A stretch of DNA of 64,000 nt from Thermaurantimonas aggregans. Lineage in GTDB: Bacteria; Bacteroidota; Bacteroidia; Flavobacteriales; Schleiferiaceae. Location of the stretch: positions 62,001 through 126,000 of the forward strand of contig NZ_BHZE01000003.1 of NCBI RefSeq assembly GCF_003851885.1, in the 5' to 3' direction. Within the stretch, counting starts at the first letter, position 1, and each line of letters opens with the position of its first letter. Of this stretch, positions 14,873 through 22,331 are shown one piece after another. The notes beneath the pieces were generated by a model. It did not search any database. It worked only from the letters and a program-made list of their open reading frames with translations, and was not told the origin of the DNA. The translations under genes and the position numbers were made by a program.

Positions 14873-14895
14873 TTTTTTCTTTTTTCTTTTTATTT

Positions 14896-15430
14896 GGGCG
14901 TGCCCCAGGCTCGGCGCCTTTCCGTCTTTTTTAATATAGCATGTTCAGACAAAGAAGCCAAAGCTACCTTCGCCATAGGGCTTGCCCAGGCATGGAGCCG
15001 ACAGGCGCCTTCGCCATAGGGCTTGCCCAGGCATGGAGCCGACAGGCGCCTTCGCCACAGGGCTTGCTCAGGCATGGAGCCGACAGGCGCCTTCGCCATA
15101 GGGCTTGCCCAGGCATGGAGCCGACAGGCGCCTTCGCTGTAGGGCTTGCTCAGGCATGGAGCCGACAGGCGCCTTCGCCATAGGGCTTGCCCAGGCATGG
15201 AGCCGACAGGCGCCTTCGCCATAGGGCTTGCCCAGGCATGGAGCCGACAGGCGCCTTCGCCATAGGGCTTGCCCAGGCATGGAGCCGACAGGCGCCTTCG
15301 CCTGGGTCGGGCTGCTCCAGGGTACGCTTCGCTCCCGTGCTTTGGCACCGCTCCGCAGTGCCTTCGCACCGCGCTTGCGCGCGCCTTCCGCATCCCTCAC
15401 GCGAAGCGCGCTTCTTCGAAAGCGCGCTTC
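14896..15430 (+). repeat. GC-rich dispersed repeat element, expanded copy
   Basis: It starts GGGCGTGCCCCAGGC and ends around GCATCCCTCACGCG plus an 11-bp inverted repeat (15403-15413 and 15420-15430). The second half, TGGGTCGGGCTGCTCCAGGG...CCTTCGCACCGCGCTTGCG, is shared with the inverted copy at 47021-47161. In related genomes I recall elements with the same GGGCGT..CCC and GGTCGGGCT blocks around a variable stem. Here the variable stem has been replaced by a 41-bp tandem array. The gap 14873-15575 holds only this element. Confidence 0.75.
14972..15299 (+). repeat. Minisatellite: eight copies of a 41-bp unit
   Basis: Eight head-to-tail units start at 14972, 15013, 15054, 15095, 15136, 15177, 15218 and 15259. 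Each contains GGGCTTGCCCAGGCATGGAG and CCGACAGGCGCCTTC. Units differ only at two or three positions (GCCACAG, GCTGTAG and TGCTCAGG variants). The unit resembles the left arm of the host element (GGGCGTGCCCCAGGC..CGGCGCC). As 41 is not a multiple of 3, reading frames rotate between units; the long open frames here are artefacts. Confidence 0.95.
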
Positions 15431-15575
15431 AGATTGCCTGATAATTCATTCAATTTCTAAAGTCCAAAATCAGCGATTAATTTTCAAGGCTTTTCGCTCT
15501 AATTATAGATGACATCACCTTTTAGTAGACCTTTTTTGATAGGTAATTTGACCGAGCACTTGTCTCAGAATTGAA

Positions 15576-17465
15576 TTAATTTTTATCATTCCATATTACT
15601 GAGTCTGCAAGGTTGGCCTGCTTTTCTATCACATCGTATTCACTTGACTTCCGTAGCCGAATCATCCGTTCTATTTCCCCATCCGTGCGACCCTTCCACC
15701 TGTTGAGTTGATAGAGATTCTTGTAAAAAGTTTCTTCGCTCACCGCACAAAATAGCTTCCAGTCATATATATCCACAAGGTTTTTAAGCATCAAAGCCAC
15801 GATGCCTTCCACGATTACCACATCTGTCTCAGATGTCAATTGATACATAGGAGGCGCAATTTTCCATGTAGGATTTCGCTGGTAACCCGTGGGCGTAACC
15901 GATTTGCCTTCTAGGAATTCTTTTAAATCTTTTTCCAGGCGATTTATTTGGTAAATCTCGTGTAAATCATGAGCTGAAGAGCGCTTTTCTGGCGCCAAAA
16001 TCCAGTGGTCGAGTTCCACTTTAAGTACACTTAAGCCATTTTTACGCAAGTGTCGCTGTATGTAGGTTGCTAATGTCGATTTTCCAGTGCCTGTATTGCC
16101 AGCTATGGCTATAACATATGGTTGTTTTGATAAATTTTGAATTTTTTTGAATAAGTCTTCGGCAAGGGTTTTATGAGGTTCATTTAGAATGTATTCTACG
16201 GCTTCAGCTACCGAATAAAAGGTAAAATCAGGCGCTATTCGCGTGTTTTTCAAACCATTTCCCGTCATTACTCCCGCGGTGGTACAACCAGCGCTTTTAC
16301 CGGCTTCTATATCGGACTCTCGATCGCCGATTATCCAACTTTCTTTTAAATCAATGTTGTACCGCTCAGCAGCTTTCAGTAGCATACCGGGTTTTGGCTT
16401 ACGGCATTCACACTCGATTTTCAATTCTACCACTTCGCCCTCAAATCCCTTGTCTGGATGATGCGGACAGTAATAGAGGTCGTCGAGATAGGCATGCCCC
16501 TCGGCAAGTTGAAAGTCGAGTTCGGCGTGAATTCGGTTAAGGCCAGCTTCGTCGGTGAGTCCACGAGCTACAACGCTCTGATTGGTCACTGAGATGGCCA
16601 GGTAGTCGCTTTGATTGATTTTTCGCACTGCTTCGGCTGCAAAAGGAAAAACCTTCAATTGCTCGGGTCGATGAATCAAATCGTTGTCTTCGTTGAGCAC
16701 CCCGTCGCGATCTAAGAAAATGGCCTTTTGCATTTGTCGCAGATTTCTTCGTTGTGGCTTTCCTGCTTTGAGATCTGCTTCTACCTTTTGAATGCGATCT
16801 GGAGTGCCCATGTCTTTGATGTATTCCGCAGTGCGCCACGCGTAAATGGGCAATTCCTTGCACAGCTTTGGCAATTGATGTCTTCCCCAATCGCTTTTAC
16901 CGGTAGGTAAGTAGTGTATAACTTCCTTTTCGACCAGATAAAGGGCTGCATTCACCAAATTCCTCACCCTAAGTTCTGGAGCATGTGGTTTGGGATGTAC
17001 CTGAATAACCCGATCCGAAAGATCGGTTTCTATCAAGTCGCTGTCGTAGGGATGATCGTTTGGATGAACGGCTATGGTCATTCGGGCTTTCTTGGCTTTA
17101 TGGAAGTCGTACATCCTTTTTAAATCCACGTCAAACACTACATCACCATAGAATACCCAGAAAATTTCTGGCAATTCAGCTTCTAGTACTTTAAAAGCTC
17201 CTGTGGTTCCGAGGGGCTCAGCCTCCCTGAAGTATTGGATTTCAACATTCCAGTTGTTGCCGTCTTTAAAGTATTCTTCGATTACATTACTCAAAAATCC
17301 TGTAATCAGATGAATGCGATTAATGCCATTTTGTACACATTGATTAATGATGTGTTCGAGCACTGGCTTGCCCATTAAAGGCAGCATGGGTTTGGGAAGG
17401 TTATAAGCCAGTTCCCCCATTCGAGTACCCTTGCCCCCGCATAAGATATACGCATTAGTCACCAT
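15576..17465 (-). CDS. Three-domain sugar nucleotidyltransferase / GmhB-like phosphatase / P-loop kinase
   Basis: A 629-aa fusion. Residues 1-235 form an NTP-transferase (CGGKGTRMGELAYNLPKPM at 9-27) of the HddC/RmlA class. Residues 246-425 form a HAD phosphatase of the GmhB type: DRDG at 252-255, TNQS, zinc ligands Cys333, His335, Cys352, Cys354, KPKPGM and GDRESD. Residues 450-629 form a PRK/uridine-kinase-like domain with P-loop GNTGTGKS at 456-463 and VVIVEGIVAL. The first two domains match the last two steps to GDP-D-glycero-D-manno-heptose. The third could phosphorylate a sugar phosphate; that is my inference. It overlaps folC by 11 nt. Confidence 0.88.
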   Translation of the reverse strand: MVTNAYILCGGKGTRMGELAYNLPKPMLPLMGKPVLEHIINQCVQNGINRIHLITGFLSNVIEEYFKDGNNWNVEIQYFREAEPLGTTGAFKVLEAELPEIFWVFYGDVVFDVDLKRMYDFHKAKKARMTIAVHPNDHPYDSDLIETDLSDRVIQVHPKPHAPELRVRNLVNAALYLVEKEVIHYLPTGKSDWGRHQLPKLCKELPIYAWRTAEYIKDMGTPDRIQKVEADLKAGKPQRRNLRQMQKAIFLDRDGVLNEDNDLIHRPEQLKVFPFAAEAVRKINQSDYLAISVTNQSVVARGLTDEAGLNRIHAELDFQLAEGHAYLDDLYYCPHHPDKGFEGEVVELKIECECRKPKPGMLLKAAERYNIDLKESWIIGDRESDIEAGKSAGCTTAGVMTGNGLKNTRIAPDFTFYSVAEAVEYILNEPHKTLAEDLFKKIQNLSKQPYVIAIAGNTGTGKSTLATYIQRHLRKNGLSVLKVELDHWILAPEKRSSAHDLHEIYQINRLEKDLKEFLEGKSVTPTGYQRNPTWKIAPPMYQLTSETDVVIVEGIVALMLKNLVDIYDWKLFCAVSEETFYKNLYQLNRWKGRTDGEIERMIRLRKSSEYDVIEKQANLADSVIWNDKN

Positions 17466-18699
17466 TTTCGAGATGTTTCAGTAGATCGCCCACCACAAAG
17501 GTGCTTCCACCTACGTAAATGGTATCATGTGGTTGAGCTCGTTCTAAAGCTCTTTGATAGGCAACTGGCACACTGGGCACCTTTTCGTAATTTAATTTAA
17601 AATCAGCAGCCGCTTTTTCCAATTGATCTAAAGGCATAGCGCGCGGAACGTCAGGCGTAGTAAAAATATAATAGGCGTCTTTTGGCAAGAGTGTGAAAAT
17701 CTTGATGGCATCTTTATCGCTCACCATACCCCACACGATGTAGAGTTTGCCTTTACGCACCTGTTCGAGCTGCTGAAAAACAATTTGAATACCGTCAAAG
17801 TTATGGGCCGTATCAGCGATTACGAGTGGCTGCTGTGAAAGTACCTCCCATCGACCGCGCAAACCAGTTAGTTGAACTACATGAGAAAAGGCGTATCGAA
17901 TCTGCTCTTCCGTCGGTTTAAGCGTCTCAGGCAGCAGCTGCAAGGCAGCATAGGCAGTTTTTGAATTTTTTAGCTGGTAAGATCCCTTGAGTTCACATTC
18001 GAGTAGAAGATCTTTATATGCTTCAGACGCAAATAAAAGGGGAGCATGTTTAGCTTGAGCGACATTTTTAAAAACATCTGCCACTTCCTCCTGCAGTTCT
18101 CCAATTACTATGGGCACTTCTGGTTTTATAATGCCGGCTTTTTCAAAAGCGATTTTCGGCAAAGTATCTCCTAAGAATTGCATGTGGTCCCATCCAATGT
18201 TTGTAATGACGCTCACTATTGGCGTTATCACATTGGTCGAATCCAGGCGCCCTCCCATACCTACTTCGATTACCGCCACATCTACCGCTTCTTGGGCGAA
18301 GTAATCGAAAGCCATTGCCATAGTGAGCTCAAAAAAGCTCGGATCAATGGCTTGGCCTTCAGCCATGAATCGATTGACAAAATCAACGACAAATTCCGAG
18401 CGTATTTTCTGTCCATTGATTTTAATTCGCTCTCTGAAGTCGTATAGGTGTGGACTGGTGTAAAGTCCGGTTTTCAAACCTTTCGTTTGCAGTGCAGCCG
18501 CAAGCAGATGTGATACGCTACCCTTGCCATTGGTGCCTCCTACATGCAGTGTCGGATACCGCTTATGTGGATGTCCAAGCCAATGCATAAGGGCAAGCGA
18601 GCGTTCTAAACCAGGCTTGTAGGCAGCAGCACCTTGCCTCTGAAAATAAGGAAGCCGGCTTGTGAGCCAGCTCAAAGCTTCCTGATAATTTGCAATCAA
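17455..18699 (-). CDS. folC: Folylpolyglutamate synthase / dihydrofolate synthase
   Basis: A 414-aa Mur-ligase-family enzyme that adds glutamate to dihydropteroate and to folates. The ATP-binding motif HVGGTNGKGSVSHLL is near residues 52-66, TSPHLYDFRERIKING follows, then EVGMGGRLDSTNVI and the HxxxLGDT-type segment GWDHMQFLGDTLPKIAFEKAGI. The C-terminal domain has VIADTAHNFDG. Length and motifs are normal. It overlaps the three-domain heptose-type gene by 11 nt and follows the OmpA-like gene by 3 nt, so the three are probably one transcript. Confidence 0.96.
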   Translation of the reverse strand: MIANYQEALSWLTSRLPYFQRQGAAAYKPGLERSLALMHWLGHPHKRYPTLHVGGTNGKGSVSHLLAAALQTKGLKTGLYTSPHLYDFRERIKINGQKIRSEFVVDFVNRFMAEGQAIDPSFFELTMAMAFDYFAQEAVDVAVIEVGMGGRLDSTNVITPIVSVITNIGWDHMQFLGDTLPKIAFEKAGIIKPEVPIVIGELQEEVADVFKNVAQAKHAPLLFASEAYKDLLLECELKGSYQLKNSKTAYAALQLLPETLKPTEEQIRYAFSHVVQLTGLRGRWEVLSQQPLVIADTAHNFDGIQIVFQQLEQVRKGKLYIVWGMVSDKDAIKIFTLLPKDAYYIFTTPDVPRAMPLDQLEKAAADFKLNYEKVPSVPVAYQRALERAQPHDTIYVGGSTFVVGDLLKHLENGD

Positions 18700-18702
18700 A
18701 GA

Positions 18703-19677
18703 TTACTTGATGTTAATTAAATCAACCAATTTTGAGTAATCAGGAGTAATAATGATTTCGGTACGCCGGTTTTGAGCTTTTCCTTCTGGAGTATCGTTTG
18801 ATGCAACCGGTTGAAACTCTCCACGGCCACCGGCTGAGATTCTGGATGGATTGATCTTACCTTGTGAAAGCAGCGCTTTAATCACAGCTGTTGAGCGCAT
18901 TACTGACAAGTCCCAATTGTCTTTTACGGCCGATTGACCTCGATAGGCATCACTGTCTGTGTGCCCTTCCACCAATACACTCAGGTCAGGATTGTCTTCT
19001 AACACTTTCGCCAAATTGCGCAAGGCTGGCATAGCGCGTTCGTTCAGCGTCCAGCTACCTGGCTCAAAGAGCAAAGCGTTTTCTAAGGTTACGTACACCT
19101 TACCATCGCGCATATGTACGCGTAAACCCTTGCCCTGGAATGGCATTAACGCTCTCGAAACCCGCTCTGAGAAGAATTTGAGTACACTGTCTTTTCTTGC
19201 TACAGTTGATTCAAGTTCGCCTACGCGTTTCTCTCTCTCGCGCAGCTTCAGGGAGAGTTGCTCAAGTTTCATTCGTTCTGTTCGCAGACTGTCTTCGCGT
19301 TGCTGAAGTTCTTCTTGCATTCTCTCAAGGCGCTGCATCAACTTGCGGTTTTCAGCAGTGCTTTGATTCATGAGCAGCTTGTTGTTTTCCAAAAGAAATT
19401 CATAAGAACGATTGAGCTCATCTATCTGTCTAGCCTTGCTCATGATGTTGTGGTAGTAGTCCAGCGAATCGCTCTTGAGTTTCTCAACGTATGCAGTTAG
19501 AGCTGCCACGTCGTTGAGCAATGCTCTGTTTTCAGCCTTCAGTTGATTGTTTTCTTGAAGGGTTGCCATATGAAGACTATCGAGGTGTTTGTAATTGTTC
19601 ATCAGGTTTTTATGAACCTTGGATGAAACGCAAGAACCTAATAGCAGTATGGAAATCAGATGCAAACCGTATTTCAT
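18703..19677 (-). CDS. OmpA-family lipoprotein with coiled coil
   Basis: A 324-aa envelope protein. The N-terminus MKYGLHLISILLLGSCVSS carries a lipobox ending in Cys16, so it should be lipidated. Residues about 25-170 are a long coiled coil rich in Leu, Glu and Arg. Residues about 200-320 form an OmpA C-terminal domain with VLVEGHTDSDAY, NWDLSVMRSTAVIKALL, RISAGGRGEF and NRRTEIII, which binds diaminopimelate in peptidoglycan. It probably ties the outer membrane to the wall. Its own promoter may lie at 19700-19707, where a TACTTTTG box is seen on the minus strand. Confidence 0.9.
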   Translation of the reverse strand: MKYGLHLISILLLGSCVSSKVHKNLMNNYKHLDSLHMATLQENNQLKAENRALLNDVAALTAYVEKLKSDSLDYYHNIMSKARQIDELNRSYEFLLENNKLLMNQSTAENRKLMQRLERMQEELQQREDSLRTERMKLEQLSLKLREREKRVGELESTVARKDSVLKFFSERVSRALMPFQGKGLRVHMRDGKVYVTLENALLFEPGSWTLNERAMPALRNLAKVLEDNPDLSVLVEGHTDSDAYRGQSAVKDNWDLSVMRSTAVIKALLSQGKINPSRISAGGRGEFQPVASNDTPEGKAQNRRTEIIITPDYSKLVDLINIK

Positions 19678-19776
19678 GTGATTTTAGGTAATAAACGCTC
19701 AAAAGTACTGATGCTTCGCTACTTGTTGGGTTAAAAGCTTTGGATAGTTATTGTTACATACGTGTTGAAAACTCCT

Positions 19777-20910
19777 TCAAATTTTTCGAATTTGAGAAAT
19801 CATAGCCTTTAAAAACACCGGAATGTTAACCGAACTCATGATTTTTAAATCTTGTAACAAATTAGATTTTTCATTCAAAAAATTAAAAACCTCCTGAATT
19901 TTTAGTTTGAAAAATAAATCTTCAAAAATTTTATAAGCAGGTATTTTCTTTTCTTGAATTACGCGCAATAAAACGCTGTCATACAATCTATATTTATATC
20001 TTGGCTTATACAGTTTTTGAATCTTTCCTCTTTTAAGTTGCTGTATGTAAAAATGTGCTTGTTTTTGAATGAAATAAAACGTATAACCAGTCGATGCTTT
20101 AGTGGCTCCTCCTATAGTTCCAATGTTTATTACAGACGAAGAAATGTTTGATGTGTAAAGAATATCGCTCATCGGAATTACACCAAATTCTTTGTGTTTA
20201 ATCGTGTATTTTACTTTTCCAAAGACATTTTGAATATACTCATCTAAAAGATATTCATATTCTTCGTCTTTTAACATATTTTCTGAGAATATGGTATATT
20301 CAACCATAGCCTCTTTTTCACTGTATGGCAAAATGTAGCAAAATCTGCATTCATTGTATTGATCGATTGTAAAATCCATTAATGTTGCCACATTAGCATC
20401 AAAAATAGGTTCTGCTGTTTCTATCTGCCAACCTTTAAAGTGCTGTAGAAGGGTAATATTTCCTTCCTTATATCGAATCGCATTACCAATACTGCTAAAA
20501 ATATGTTCACCTCGGTAAAGCGATTTTTCGGTCACTATCGTTCCATGATTTCGTATTTCTTCAATCGATTCGTAAAGAATTTTAAAATTCTTTTTTGATG
20601 CTAAAATATTTAAAACATAAGCATAAAAATCATTGCTTTTTATCAAATGATAGCTGAATGGATGAATGTCAAAAATATCTTTTTTTTGGGGTGTTTTGAT
20701 CTGAATTTTTTTCCATGATTTAGAAATTATTTCTGGAAATATGTGTTCATTTTCTGTCCAAAAGCACCACGTTCTATCGTAAGAAGTCTTAGGCTCTTTA
20801 TCGATTATTAGGATTTTTTTGTTGTCAAAAAATGGATCGATAGCCATGTAATAAGCCATGCTTAGGCCAGCTGCACCAGCTCCAGCTATTATGTAGTCGA
20901 ATGTTTCCAA
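19777..20910 (-). CDS. crtY: Lycopene cyclase family protein
   Basis: A 377-aa FAD/NAD-binding protein of the CrtY/CrtL class, which closes the ends of lycopene to beta-rings in carotenoid synthesis. The dinucleotide fold is at residues 5-22 (YIIAGAGAAGLSMAYYM). Further family segments are DRTWCFW near 45-51, YCRFCYILPYS-like ECRFCYILPYSEKEAMVEYT near 213, and GTIGGATKASTGYTFYFIQ near 290. Length is close to normal. No other carotenoid gene is nearby. The gene is more AT-rich than its upstream neighbours. The symbol follows the family; the ring type is not proven. Confidence 0.82.
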   Translation of the reverse strand: METFDYIIAGAGAAGLSMAYYMAIDPFFDNKKILIIDKEPKTSYDRTWCFWTENEHIFPEIISKSWKKIQIKTPQKKDIFDIHPFSYHLIKSNDFYAYVLNILASKKNFKILYESIEEIRNHGTIVTEKSLYRGEHIFSSIGNAIRYKEGNITLLQHFKGWQIETAEPIFDANVATLMDFTIDQYNECRFCYILPYSEKEAMVEYTIFSENMLKDEEYEYLLDEYIQNVFGKVKYTIKHKEFGVIPMSDILYTSNISSSVINIGTIGGATKASTGYTFYFIQKQAHFYIQQLKRGKIQKLYKPRYKYRLYDSVLLRVIQEKKIPAYKIFEDLFFKLKIQEVFNFLNEKSNLLQDLKIMSSVNIPVFLKAMISQIRKI

Positions 20911-20943
20911 AATTAGTCTTTTTATAATTAATTTATATTGCTA

Positions 20944-21657
20944 TTAACTCACGGCTTTCAGCAGTATTCGTTTAGCTACCGGAAGCCAAGTAGCCGACAA
21001 TGGAAGGGAGTGTTTAATGCTTATCATGTAGCTGGCCGGATTGGGTAATTCTTTGAAATGCTTTATTAAACGCATTTTAATATTTTCTGGTGTATTTGTT
21101 ATTGAGAGTTTATCTCTGCCCAAATATCTTGTCTCTAAAGCTCTAAATTGATCAGAATCTGTCTGAATAAGTTTGATTCGATAATAAAAGATCAAAATAT
21201 CATCAGTGCTTTTATCACGCAGCATGAAGTAACCTTCTTTTCTGTAAAGAGGCACTATGCCTATCGGTTCAAGATCTATGATCGATGCTGCATACTCAAA
21301 GAGTTCTCTGCCCGATTCGATGCTCTGCCTAAATCGCGGCAGCGCAAATTCGATGATTTCGTCTATGGTCTTCAGGATGTCGTCGTCTTTGTACAAATCT
21401 TCGTAAATCACTTCCATTCGCTGGAAATTAATATCGGCTACCGATTGCGGAAATTTACTGCGCACCGACTCTTTTTGTTCCTTGATTTCCAGTAGATTTC
21501 TGTAATGATTAATGAGATCAGCTAATTGTGGATAAATCTTTTTCTGAGCAAAAAGTGAGTGAATTTTCTGTAGATAACCCAACAACTGGTAACTTTTGTA
21601 CTCAAAGTCAATCAAACCGTCGATGTACCAATTGTCGTTGAGCTTTGCGTATTTCAT
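20944..21657 (-). CDS. Conserved protein of unknown function
   Basis: A 237-aa soluble protein starting MKYAKLNDNWYIDGLIDFEY. It is rich in charged residues and predicted helices in the first half (KIHSLFAQKKIYPQLADLIN, EQKESVRSKFPQSVADINF) with a beta-richer second half (GIVPLYRKEGYFMLRD, ILIFYYRIKLIQTDSDQF). From memory, proteins that start like this are widely conserved in Bacteroidota without a known role. It lies 33 nt ahead of the lycopene cyclase gene with the same direction, so co-transcription is likely. No signal peptide or membrane helix is seen. Confidence 0.6.
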   Translation of the reverse strand: MKYAKLNDNWYIDGLIDFEYKSYQLLGYLQKIHSLFAQKKIYPQLADLINHYRNLLEIKEQKESVRSKFPQSVADINFQRMEVIYEDLYKDDDILKTIDEIIEFALPRFRQSIESGRELFEYAASIIDLEPIGIVPLYRKEGYFMLRDKSTDDILIFYYRIKLIQTDSDQFRALETRYLGRDKLSITNTPENIKMRLIKHFKELPNPASYMISIKHSLPLSATWLPVAKRILLKAVS

Positions 21658-21800
21658 GGTTTTTGGCTTTTGTTATCTCAAAATTAAAAAACGTATTTTT
21701 TCATAAAAATTATTTTACACTCTGTTATTAAACGTTTGACATTAATTATGGCTTAAATCTGCTTCTGAAGTACTTTTGTTCGCATTAATTAAAGTAAAAG

Positions 21801-22256
21801 ATGAAACAAGTATTCGTATTGCTTTTTTTTATTATGGGAATTTCACTTCATGCTCAAGACAAACACGCTCTTGGAATCAGAGGAGGCTTTAACAATGGAT
21901 TGACCTACAGAAATTACGCATCCAGTTCCAAGGCTTACGAATTTATCCTTTCACCTCGCTGGGGAGGCTGGAGCATTACTGGCCTAATCGAATACTATAA
22001 CCCCCTCGGAAATGAGCCTGGCTTGACTTGGTTTTACGGTTTTGGTGCGCATTTGGGTACCTATCGTACCGGTAAGCCAAATGTGCCTGCAGCTAATGAC
22101 AATCTTTTGCTTGGAGTAGATGGCATCATCGGAATAGATTACAAGTTTCAAAAGTTGCCTTTAAATATTTCGCTCGACGCCAAACCAGAATTCAATATCG
22201 TTCCTACCTTCTTAGACCTAATCAATTTTAATCTAAGTTTTCGCTTCACTTTTTAA
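21801..22256 (+). CDS. Small outer-membrane beta-barrel-like protein
   Basis: A 151-aa protein with a signal peptide (MKQVFVLLFFIMGISLHAQ, cut after AQ). The mature part alternates polar and aromatic residues (HALGIRGGFNNGLTYRNY, SPRWGGWSITGLIEYYNP, GLTWFYGFGAHLGTYR) and ends INFNLSFRFTF with a terminal Phe, as expected for a small 8-strand barrel. It has no assigned function. It is monocistronic: a TACTTTTG promoter box at 21771-21778 precedes it and a strong hairpin with a T-tract follows it. Confidence 0.75.
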   Translation: MKQVFVLLFFIMGISLHAQDKHALGIRGGFNNGLTYRNYASSSKAYEFILSPRWGGWSITGLIEYYNPLGNEPGLTWFYGFGAHLGTYRTGKPNVPAANDNLLLGVDGIIGIDYKFQKLPLNISLDAKPEFNIVPTFLDLINFNLSFRFTF

Positions 22257-22280
22257 AAAGAGCACATATTCCTAGCCGAA

Positions 22281-22317
22281 AGCACGATTTTGTTCTAAAA
22301 AAATCGTGCTTTTTTAT
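22281..22317 (+). terminator. Rho-independent terminator
   Basis: AGCACGATTTT (22281-22291) pairs with AAAAATCGTGCT (22299-22310) around a short loop and is followed by TTTTTATTT. It closes the small outer-membrane protein gene. Confidence 0.85.
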
Positions 22318-22331
22318 TTACATTTGTGAGA

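Noticed and set aside
14972-15299. Possible CRISPR array
   Set aside because: Units are directly adjacent with no unique spacers, and there are no cas genes in the window.
14890-15512. Several long overlapping open frames on both strands in the 41-bp array
   Set aside because: The unit length is not a multiple of 3 and is free of stops, so open frames appear in many registers. The peptides are repeats of the same motif and no frame is preferred.
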